Notes under the pieces: model-generated
The model's input: only the letters and a program-made list of their open reading frames with translations
What the model was told of the DNA's origin: nothing
The model's database searches: none
DNA from: F23-D06 sp963603365
Lineage (GTDB): Bacteria; Bacteroidota; Bacteroidia; Bacteroidales; WCHB1-69
NCBI GenBank assembly: GCA_963603365.1
Contig: CAVCMI010000030.1
Span: 1 to 21,494, forward strand
DNA length: 21,494 nucleotides
Direction of reading: 5' to 3'
Made by a program: the position numbers and the translations under genes
Part shown: positions 15,494 to 21,400 of the stretch, in pieces
Position numbering within the stretch: position 1 is the first letter of the stretch
Layout of the letters: each line of letters begins with the position of its first letter

Positions 15494-17050
15494 CTACTTC
15501 CGGTCTTTCATAAGCTGAACGAACGGGTTGAAGTAGTTCTCGCCTTTGGTCACCACGCCGGAAAGTCCCTTTCCGCCGTTCATCGGCCGCTTGACGTCGC
15601 CGAATATGCCCTTTTCGAGTGCGGTGAAAAGCCCTTCGACTTCAATTTCCTTCAGCAATTCGATAGTGTTGTTAAGCACTGTATGGGCGCGTTTGCGGCA
15701 GATGCCGTCCTCGCGGAACTCCATCTCTTCGCCGATGCTCTTCATATCGTTGAAAATATAGCGGGCGTTCTCGATGGAGAGATAGCGGTCGCTCATAAAC
15801 GGGGTATGGATGGCTTCGGTAGGCATGCCGAGCAATTGTATGCCCTGATGTGTCCAGATGCCGATCATATTGAAAAGAGCGTCCTGGATATGTCCCCTGA
15901 AGATGTTGCCGGTCATGAATTTGGTAGGCGGCATATATTTCAAGGTTGCCTTGGGGAAAATCTCGCGGGTCATCTGGGCCTGGGCCAGTTCCAGGAGAAA
16001 CCCGTTTTCGAGCATCGGATCCATCTCAAAAGCGTGGCCGAGTCCCATCTGCTCCTCGGGCAGGGCAGCCATTAGAGCCAACTGTTCGTTGATGAGGTCA
16101 GAAGCCAGCACGGTATGGGCGGCCTCAACGGCGTCTGCAGTAGTGAGGTAGTTGTCTTCGCCCGTGTTGATGATAACGCCGGCATAGCCGTTGATGATGC
16201 GGGAGAAATATTGGTCAACAAGGGTTCGCTGCGGATTAATGTCGCGGAAGAGGATGCCATAGAGGGCGTCGTTCAACATCACGTCGAGGCGTTCAAGGGC
16301 GCCCATAGCGGCGATTTCGGGCATACAGAGCCCTGAACAGTAGTTGCACAGGCGGATATAGCGCCCCACCTCCTCGCCGACCTCATCGAGGGCCTTACGC
16401 ATGATGCGGAAGTTCTCCTGCGTGGCGAAGGTACCGCCGAAGCCTTCGGTAGTGGCGCCGTAGGGCACATAGTCGAGCAGGCTCTGTCCCGTGGTGCGGA
16501 TGACGGCAATGATGTCTGCGCCCTGTCGGGCTGCGGCTTGTGCTTGCACCACATCCTCGTAGATGTTGCCGGTGGCTACAATGACGTAGATGTAGGGTTT
16601 CGGTCCCTCGCCGATGGTTGACAGATATTCGTTGCGCTTTGCCACATTGCCTTTGATGCGGGCAAGCGTGGCCTCAATGAAAGGCTGTATGGCGGCCTGA
16701 ATGTCTGCAAGCGGATGAAGCTTTAGCGCCGTGATGTCGAGTTCGTCGCGCGAGATGCGCTCGGCAATCTCCTGCGGGGCAGCCTTGGTCTCAATGACGG
16801 CATTCCCGATGAAGTAGAGCACGCCCTGGTTGAGTACACCCTTGTCGAGCACTGCATCAACCACCCTGTTCGGGAGCGGCACGCCGTTTGTGTCCACACC
16901 GTCAATGCCGATAAGCCGGCACAAGGTGCGTTCCACCGCCACCGTGGTATATGAGTCCACAAATTCCTGCACTTGGCCAGCAATGTTCTTGGCCAGTTGT
17001 TTCGCAGTCTCCACCTGCGCAAAATCAAGTCCTAATTTACTTTTATTCAT
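15494..17050 (-). CDS. kamD: Lysine 5,6-aminomutase alpha subunit
   Basis: Large subunit of the adenosylcobalamin- and PLP-dependent D-lysine (or L-beta-lysine) 5,6-aminomutase, which forms 2,5- or 3,5-diaminohexanoate in lysine fermentation. The 518 residues match the family throughout: RLIGIDGVDTNGVPLPN near the front, YVIVATGNIYEDVVQAQAAA, IAVIRTTGQSLLDYVPYGAT, LCNYCSGLCMPEIAAMGA, FRDINPQRT, INTGEDNYLTTADAVEAAHT, and MPPTKFMTGNIFRGHIQDA. It is intact. The beta subunit KamE supplies the cobalamin domain and the PLP lysine, so KamD alone is not an active enzyme; kamE normally follows directly but here the next gene is the PSP1-family gene. Upstream, a glycosyltransferase gene ends only 36 bases before the start, with no -7 motif seen in the gap, so co-transcription with it is possible. 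Confidence 0.95.
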   Translation of the reverse strand: MNKSKLGLDFAQVETAKQLAKNIAGQVQEFVDSYTTVAVERTLCRLIGIDGVDTNGVPLPNRVVDAVLDKGVLNQGVLYFIGNAVIETKAAPQEIAERISRDELDITALKLHPLADIQAAIQPFIEATLARIKGNVAKRNEYLSTIGEGPKPYIYVIVATGNIYEDVVQAQAAARQGADIIAVIRTTGQSLLDYVPYGATTEGFGGTFATQENFRIMRKALDEVGEEVGRYIRLCNYCSGLCMPEIAAMGALERLDVMLNDALYGILFRDINPQRTLVDQYFSRIINGYAGVIINTGEDNYLTTADAVEAAHTVLASDLINEQLALMAALPEEQMGLGHAFEMDPMLENGFLLELAQAQMTREIFPKATLKYMPPTKFMTGNIFRGHIQDALFNMIGIWTHQGIQLLGMPTEAIHTPFMSDRYLSIENARYIFNDMKSIGEEMEFREDGICRKRAHTVLNNTIELLKEIEVEGLFTALEKGIFGDVKRPMNGGKGLSGVVTKGENYFNPFVQLMKDRK

Positions 17051-17086
17051 TGATGATATCTGTTTTTGTTATGAACTACGTTATGG

Positions 17087-17839
17087 TTATGGTTGTATTG
17101 TTTTAAGAAATTCATATTCAGCCAGATGCCATTTCTGGAGACGGTATTGGAAAGAGGTTCTCATCACGCCCAGCCCGTACCGTAAACTTTTGGGGAACTT
17201 TATGGACGAGGCCTCCGGAAAATACTTAGTGGGGCAGGTGATTTCGGCGATTTCGTATCCTGCAAAGAGGATCTGCGCCAGCATCTGATTGTCGAAGACA
17301 AAATCGTCGGAATCGGCGAGAAAGTTGATGTTGCGGAGCACGTCGCTGGAGAAAGCCCTGTAACCGGTATGGTACTCTGACAGTTTCTGGTTCAGCAAGA
17401 CATTCTGCGAAAAGGTCAGGCATCGGTTGAAAAAGTACTTGTATCGGGGCATGCCGCCCTTAAGTGCGCCCTTGCCGAGGATGCGGGAGCCAAGCACCAC
17501 GGGGTAAACGCCGTTTGCGATAAGCGAGACCATCGCCTCAAGCAACTTTGGGGTATATTGGTAGTCGGGATGGAGCATCACAACAATGTCGGACCCGAGC
17601 GACAGCGCCTTGCCGTAGCATGTTTTCTGGTTGGCCCCGTAGCCTTTGTTCTCGTCGTGCCGGATAATATGGCGGATTCCGAGCATCTGGGCGGTTTCAA
17701 TCGTCTTGTCTATGGAATGGTCATCCACCAGCACCACCTCGTCAACGATGCCAAGCGGTATCTCGCTGTACGTCTGCGGCAACGTCCGTTCCGCATTGTA
17801 AGCAGGCAGCACAACACATATTTTCTTGTTCTTGAGCAT
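17087..17839 (-). CDS. Family 2 glycosyltransferase (dolichol-phosphate mannose synthase-like)
   Basis: A 250-residue soluble GT-A fold enzyme. The start VVLPAYNAERTL (residues 9-20), the nucleotide-binding VDDHS (38-42) and HDENKGYGANQKTCY (61-75) are typical of family 2. The metal-binding DxD position reads HPDYQY (90-95), as in a known subgroup related to polyprenyl-phosphate sugar transferases. EYHTGYRAFSSDVL and DFVFDNQMLAQILFAGYEIAEI further support this. There is no C-terminal membrane domain. It probably transfers a sugar from a nucleotide sugar to a lipid or polysaccharide acceptor; which one cannot be told. A -7 promoter lies about 39 bases upstream and an AGGAG sequence is close to the ATG. 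It precedes kamD on the same strand, with no obvious functional link. Confidence 0.9.
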   Translation of the reverse strand: MLKNKKICVVLPAYNAERTLPQTYSEIPLGIVDEVVLVDDHSIDKTIETAQMLGIRHIIRHDENKGYGANQKTCYGKALSLGSDIVVMLHPDYQYTPKLLEAMVSLIANGVYPVVLGSRILGKGALKGGMPRYKYFFNRCLTFSQNVLLNQKLSEYHTGYRAFSSDVLRNINFLADSDDFVFDNQMLAQILFAGYEIAEITCPTKYFPEASSIKFPKSLRYGLGVMRTSFQYRLQKWHLAEYEFLKTIQP

Positions 17840-17877
17840 TGTCTCCTATCACGACTGAAAAACCACAAAAAAGCGTG

Positions 17878-17885
17878 CAAAGATA
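17878..17885 (-). promoter_or_regulatory. Bacteroidota -7 element TATCTTTG for the glycosyltransferase
   Basis: Minus-strand TATCTTTG matches TAnnTTTG, 38 bases upstream of the glycosyltransferase ATG. It may also drive kamD. The rest of the 17840-18075 spacer shows nothing recognisable. Confidence 0.6.
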
Positions 17886-18075
17886 AGAAATATATGTTGC
17901 ACTTATGCAGATTTCCTGCCGAAGACTTCTTTCTGGACTGGAGAGCAACGGTTGTTCTGTGGTCAGCGTCATAAGGACAATACGACATTTTATCACACAA
18001 TCATCTGACATTCTGCTATTTGATAGCCCTGCTTCAAAAAAAGAGGGGTCGTTCTGATATAATGGAAAAAAAGTG

Positions 18076-18083
18076 TACTTTTG
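18076..18083 (+). promoter_or_regulatory. Bacteroidota -7 element TACTTTTG for the tRNA unit
   Basis: TACTTTTG matches TAnnTTTG and ends 13 bases before the first base of tRNA-Pro, the distance expected for transcription starting just ahead of the tRNA. Confidence 0.65.
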
Positions 18084-18096
18084 CCCTCGCTTGAAA

Positions 18097-18171
18097 CGGG
18101 ATATAGCGTAGTCCGGTTATCGCGCCTGCTTTGGGAGCAGGAGGTCGCAAGTTCGAATCTTGCTATCCCGA
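18097..18171 (+). tRNA. tRNA-Pro (anticodon TGG)
   Basis: A full cloverleaf can be drawn: acceptor CGGGATA with TATCCCG, D stem GCG/CGC, anticodon stem CCTGC/GCAGG with loop TTTGGGA (anticodon TGG at 18132-18134), T stem GCAAG/CTTGC with loop TTCGAAT, and discriminator A. The CCA end is not encoded. Confidence 0.95.
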
Positions 18172-18192
18172 CTGCGGAGAGCAGAAAGAGTC

Positions 18193-18269
18193 GGTTCCGT
18201 AGCTCAACTGGATAGAGCAGCTGCCTTCTAAGCAGCAGGTTCTGCGTTCGAGTCGCAGCGGAATCACCA
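18193..18269 (+). tRNA. tRNA-Arg (anticodon TCT)
   Basis: Acceptor GGTTCCG pairs with CGGAATC (one G-T pair), the D stem is GCTC/GAGC, the anticodon stem GCTGC/GCAGC with loop CTTCTAA (anticodon TCT), and the T stem CTGCG/CGCAG with loop TTCGAGT. Discriminator A at 18266 is followed by an encoded CCA (18267-18269), unlike the neighbouring tRNA-Pro. It is 21 bases downstream of tRNA-Pro in the same unit. Confidence 0.95.
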
Positions 18270-18270
18270 T

Positions 18271-18312
18271 AAAAAAGCGCTTGCGAACCATTTTTCGGGA
18301 GCGCTTTTTTTT
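18271..18312 (+). terminator. Intrinsic terminator of the tRNA unit
   Basis: AAAAAAGCGCT (18271-18281) pairs with AGCGCTTTTTT (18300-18310), and the T run continues. It starts one base after the encoded CCA of tRNA-Arg and ends the Pro-Arg transcript. Confidence 0.88.
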
Positions 18313-18363
18313 ATACTCTATACTTTCCAAGTTGAAGTTGTCCACTTCATTTTTCCGGCAATC

Positions 18364-18396
18364 TTTGCCCGTTCGGCTGAAAAAAAAGTAATTTTG
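18364..18396 (+). promoter_or_regulatory. Near-consensus Bacteroidota promoter of the cstA-like gene
   Basis: TTTG at 18364-18367 (-33) is separated by 21 bases from TAATTTTG at 18389-18396 (-7, matching TAnnTTTG). This is the clearest two-part promoter in the window. The -7 element ends 23 bases before the ATG, so the leader is short. Confidence 0.8.
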
Positions 18397-18419
18397 CAAA
18401 ATTTTTTCTTAAAGCAGTT

Positions 18420-19898
18420 ATGTACACATTTGTTGCCAGTCTGATATGTCTTGTTTTGGGATATTTCATCTATGGAAAGGTTGTCGAGCGCGTCATGCAG
18501 CCCGACGCCCAACGCATCACACCATGCTACTCCATGCAAGACGGGGTTGACTACATCCCGATGCCGACATGGAAAGTCTTTCTCATACAATTCCTCAACA
18601 TTGCCGGCACAGGCCCGATATTCGGAACGATCCAAGGCCTGCTTTTCGGCCCGTCGGCTTATTTATGGATTGTCTTCGGATGCATTTTCGGCGGGGCCGC
18701 CCACGACTACATGGCAGCCATGATTTCGCTGAAACGAGGAGGGGCTTCGCTACCCGAAATCGTAGGTGACGAGATGGGCAGTTTTGCGCGCAACGCCCAA
18801 CGCTATCTTGCCCTCTTTCTGATGATACTTGTCGTGGCCGTGTTCGTGAAGACCCCGGCAGGACTGCTGGCCAACCTTACTGACGGCCTTGTCGGCAACA
18901 GTTATTTGTTTTGGGTTGTAGTGATTTTCCTTTATTATCTGATAGCTGCAACACTTCCCATCAGCAAGATCATAGGAAAGATTTACCCGGTGTTCGGCGT
19001 GGTGCTCATCTTTATGGCGTTGTGCATTTTTGCGGGTGTATTCCTGCACAGCGGCACGCCTATACCCGAAATAACCGACGCTTTTGAGAACCACTACCCC
19101 GGCGGAGGCCTTCCGGTGTTTCCATGCATGTGCATCTGCATAGCCTGCGGCGCCGTCAGCGGTTTCCATGCCACGCAAAGTCCGCTCATGGCACGCTGCA
19201 TCAAAAACGAACGCTATGGCAGGCGTGTGTTCTACGGCGCAATGATAACCGAAGGCGTGATTGCATTGATATGGGCGGCAGCAGCCTTGCAGTTCTCCAA
19301 CGAACTGGATGTGGCCGGCAGCACTCCCTATGAAAAGATATACAATGCCATGCTTGACGAAAGCGGAACCATAAACCCTGCAATCTTTGTCAACCGTATA
19401 TGCAACAGCTGGCTCGGGTCGTTCGGGGCAGTTCTGGCCATACTCGGTGTCGTCATCGCGCCGATAACCACAGGCGACACCGCATTGCGCTGCGCACGCC
19501 TTATATTGGCCGACACGCTTAAGATAAAACAAGACAAGGTGTTGAAGCGCATTTTGATTTGCATGCCGGTGTTTGTCATCAGCATAATCCTGTTGTTTGT
19601 GAAATTTGACGTCTTGTGGCGCTATTTCGCATGGTTCAACCAAACATTCTCCATATTCACATTCTTCACTATTGCCATATATCTGGCAAAACGGAACAAG
19701 CCATACTACCTCGCACTTCTGCCCGGAATGTTCATGGTTGCCGTGTGCGTATGCTACCTGTGCGTTGACCAGTACAGCTTCAACCTTAACTGGACCCTGT
19801 CTTATGTCATCAGCTTCGTGTGCGCAATTCTTACCGGCGTTTGGTTTATGACATGGAAGAAAAAATACTTGGGGAACTGCAACATAGCAAGACAATAA
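18420..19898 (+). CDS. cstA: CstA-family carbon starvation transporter
   Basis: A 492-residue inner-membrane protein with many hydrophobic segments throughout. Family signatures include the N-terminal YGKVVERVMQPDAQRITPC, the FLIQFLNIAGTGPIFGTIQG segment (about residues 54-73), FGGAAHDYMAAMISLKRGG, the FHATQSPLMARCI stretch, and ITTGDTALRCARLILAD. CstA proteins take up peptides or pyruvate and are induced by carbon limitation in enterobacteria. This shorter form (about 490 rather than 700 residues) is usual in Bacteroidota. It is monocistronic with a strong promoter; I see no clear terminator downstream, where gene remnants begin. Peptide or pyruvate uptake would fit an amino-acid-fermenting host, but substrate is inferred. 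Confidence 0.92.
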   Translation: MYTFVASLICLVLGYFIYGKVVERVMQPDAQRITPCYSMQDGVDYIPMPTWKVFLIQFLNIAGTGPIFGTIQGLLFGPSAYLWIVFGCIFGGAAHDYMAAMISLKRGGASLPEIVGDEMGSFARNAQRYLALFLMILVVAVFVKTPAGLLANLTDGLVGNSYLFWVVVIFLYYLIAATLPISKIIGKIYPVFGVVLIFMALCIFAGVFLHSGTPIPEITDAFENHYPGGGLPVFPCMCICIACGAVSGFHATQSPLMARCIKNERYGRRVFYGAMITEGVIALIWAAAALQFSNELDVAGSTPYEKIYNAMLDESGTINPAIFVNRICNSWLGSFGAVLAILGVVIAPITTGDTALRCARLILADTLKIKQDKVLKRILICMPVFVISIILLFVKFDVLWRYFAWFNQTFSIFTFFTIAIYLAKRNKPYYLALLPGMFMVAVCVCYLCVDQYSFNLNWTLSYVISFVCAILTGVWFMTWKKKYLGNCNIARQ

Positions 19899-19944
19899 AC
19901 ACCGCGGCAGAACTTCGCGCCGGCAAGCTTGTCGGCATCCTCCC

Positions 19945-20052
19945 ACCACATACCTCGTCAATGAGGAGGGCGTGATAGAGAAGATCTTCACTCCCAAGGA
20001 AATCAAGACGAAGATTCATGCGGAGCAAATACTGAAGTGCATCAACAAATAA
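19945..20052 (+). pseudogene. 3' remnant of a Bcp-type peroxiredoxin gene
   Basis: Reading from 19945, 35 codons ending in TAA (20050-20052) give a peptide beginning TTYLVNEEGVIEKIF and continuing TPKEIKTKIHAEQILK. This matches the C-terminus of thioredoxin-dependent thiol peroxidases of the Bcp family. The catalytic N-terminal part with the peroxidatic cysteine is absent. The sequence just upstream (19899-19944) is not peroxiredoxin-like in any frame; an ATG frame from 19853 overlapping the cstA end runs through it for 40 codons, without recognisable similarity. I take this as the stump of a deleted gene; an intact copy is expected elsewhere in the genome. Confidence 0.7.
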
Positions 20053-20128
20053 CCCCGGCGAGTTATGGCGATAGAACATAAATGAAGCACGGCACGAGAC
20101 TGCACAAGGAATAAAAACAACAACACCT

Positions 20129-20523
20129 ATGGAGAATAACCAAATAGAAATATACCGCTCGGTAACAGAAACTGTATATTACAACCTTGACGTCATCATC
20201 TCGGTTGGCTATCGTGTAAAGAGCAAACAGGGTGTTGCATTCAGGCGTTGGGCAAACAATGTACTCAAACAATATCTCATCAAAGGCTACGTCATCAACC
20301 AAAAACGGCTCGACCACTACGATGACTTGAAGAGTGTGGTAAACCTGGACTGTTCTGCATCATCAGCGATTACGTGTATGCCCTCGACACGCTCGACCGC
20401 GACATCTTTGAGGTGCACTCCGGGCTGAAGCCCGGCAAGACGGAGAAATCCGATTTCGGAAGCCTCACACTTGAACTTGGAATCCCTGCCCACGTTGTTC
20501 GCAGAAGATTCATCGCTGCCTAG
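20129..20523 (+). pseudogene. Degraded RhuM-family gene with deletions and a frameshift
   Basis: From ATG 20129 the frame encodes MENNQIEIYRS, the normal start of RhuM-family proteins. It then jumps directly to VYYNLDVIISVGYRVKSKQG and WANNVLKQYLIKGYVINQKR, which belong about 70 residues further on in intact members; the HTH-like region between them is missing. Near 20340 the similarity moves to another frame, where LFCIISDYVYALDTLDR (from 20347) continues the family pattern, and that frame ends at TAG 20521-20523. Its last 40 residues I do not recognise. RhuM proteins are found on pathogenicity islands and mobile elements and have no firmly established function. The gene is clearly not intact. 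Confidence 0.75.
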
Positions 20524-20582
20524 AAAACCCTTGCTGACTTCCTGAGATAATCACTCATCATAATAATGATGTATGATTTTTT

Positions 20583-20590
20583 TATATTTG
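20583..20590 (+). promoter_or_regulatory. Bacteroidota -7 element TATATTTG in the AT-rich region
   Basis: TATATTTG matches TAnnTTTG and ends 21 bases before the ATG of a possible 34-codon ORF. It lies inside a different 61-codon open frame (20566-20751), which argues against that frame being the translated one. Confidence 0.5.
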
Positions 20591-20611
20591 CAACGAAAAA
20601 AAACGAAGAAA

Positions 20612-20716
20612 ATGCTTTTAGTAGAATTGATTTTCACATATATAGTGGTTCGACTTGGTATAAAGTTTTTTCAAAAACATGGTTTGGGCGGCGGATATCC
20701 GTGGAAGAGGCACTGA
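20612..20716 (+). CDS. Possible 34-aa single-span membrane peptide
   Basis: A short ORF starts at ATG 20612 and ends with TGA 20714-20716. The peptide begins MLLVELIFTYIVVRLG, a plausible single membrane helix, and ends with KHGLGGGYPWKRH, a basic glycine-rich tail. Support is the TAnnTTTG element 21 bases upstream and an AGAA-rich leader with no competing start. It ends 16 bases before the left inverted repeat. I recognise no family; it could be a real small membrane protein or chance. Confidence 0.35.
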   Translation: MLLVELIFTYIVVRLGIKFFQKHGLGGGYPWKRH

Positions 20717-20732
20717 ACACAAAAATGGATTC

Positions 20733-20759
20733 ACGGAATTATCCCTTTTAGTCTTGTAA
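20733..20759 (+). repeat. Left copy of a perfect 27-bp inverted repeat
   Basis: This copy reads ACGGAATTATCCC followed by TTTTAGTCTTGTAA, and is the exact reverse complement of 21289-21315. The flanking bases outside (GGATTC here, AATAAT on the right) do not match, so no target-site duplication is seen. The two copies enclose 529 bases. Confidence 0.95.
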
Positions 20760-20832
20760 AGTTGTGTTTTTGCGAAATTTTTATTATATTCAAGTAAAGC
20801 AATATAAATAGTAAAAAAATAAAACACTATAA

Positions 20833-21300
20833 ATGGAAAGCATCAAAAAATTTAATGAGTTTGTGGATAATATGAATGAAAAATCATCTAACGTCATAGA
20901 AGAAAATGATATGCTATTTGAAATGGCATCCGTCGGATATTTCAATACTTTCAAAAAAATTGGAAAACCAGAGTCACCAAAGTTTAAAGTGTTTGTAAAT
21001 GGAGGAGAAGGTAACGAACCACATATGCACATATGGGATGATGACACAAACGGAAAACAATTACACACATGTGTTTGCTTAACCAAAATAGAATATTTTC
21101 ATCACAACGGGAAGGAAGACATCTTAACACAAGACCAAAAAGAACTGTTGGTTCTATTCTTAAAAGATGAATGTAAGAAGAATAAGCGTTATAAAACGAA
21201 CTGGGAATATGCCCTATCTATGTGGAATGACAATAACACAGATAAAACACAAGTTGATGAAACTTCCGAAGTATTAGATTATACAAAATTACAAGACTAA
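20833..21300 (+). CDS. Unknown 155-aa protein encoded inside the inverted-repeat cassette
   Basis: A hydrophilic, probably cytosolic protein of 155 residues with no signal peptide or membrane segment. Residues 1-27 are helical and charged. The central part, KFKVFVNGGEGNEPHMHIWDDD (in two pieces, about 50-71), has a PHMHIW motif that recalls the PPHFHV motif of the small DUF4160 family, but I do not claim homology. YKTNWEYALSMWNDNN lies near the end, followed by an acidic tail. Base composition is much more AT-rich than the core genes, suggesting recent acquisition. A weak promoter (TTG at 20762-20764, 20-base spacer, TATATTCA at 20785-20792) lies within the cassette. The last three codons and stop fall inside the right inverted repeat. 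Confidence 0.75.
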   Translation: MESIKKFNEFVDNMNEKSSNVIEENDMLFEMASVGYFNTFKKIGKPESPKFKVFVNGGEGNEPHMHIWDDDTNGKQLHTCVCLTKIEYFHHNGKEDILTQDQKELLVLFLKDECKKNKRYKTNWEYALSMWNDNNTDKTQVDETSEVLDYTKLQD

Positions 21301-21315
21301 AAGGGATAATTCCGT
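21289..21315 (-). repeat. Right copy of a perfect 27-bp inverted repeat
   Basis: Exact reverse complement of 20733-20759. It overlaps the end of the 155-aa ORF, encoding its final Leu-Gln-Asp and stop, and extends 15 bases beyond it. Confidence 0.95.
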
Positions 21316-21328
21316 AATAATATATTGT

Positions 21329-21363
21329 AAGGCCATCTTCTTGTGAAGGTGGTGGTAAACCTT
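21329..21363 (+). other. Potential RNA hairpin upstream of the SDR gene
   Basis: CCATCTTC (21333-21340) pairs with GAAGGTGG (21345-21352) around a TTGT loop with one G-T pair, and AAGG/CCTT (21329-21332 and 21360-21363) can add an outer stem with an internal loop. It lies 37 bases upstream of the SDR start, is not followed by a T run, and so does not look like a terminator. Function is unknown. Confidence 0.35.
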
Positions 21364-21400
21364 ATAAATAAAGAGAACAAATAACATTCAATAGAGAATA

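Noticed and set aside
17051..17086. Cobalamin riboswitch ahead of kamD
   Set aside because: The gap is 36 bases, far too short for a cobalamin aptamer, and no B12-box-like sequence was seen there.
18750..20006. 418-codon minus-strand open frame opposite cstA
   Set aside because: Composition rich in Cys, His and Tyr with no recognisable domain, and antisense to an intact CstA-family gene with a near-consensus promoter.
20566..20751. 61-codon frame beginning MMYDFF
   Set aside because: The likely -7 element (20583-20590) lies after its start, and the frame shows no family features; the shorter ORF at 20612 fits the promoter better.
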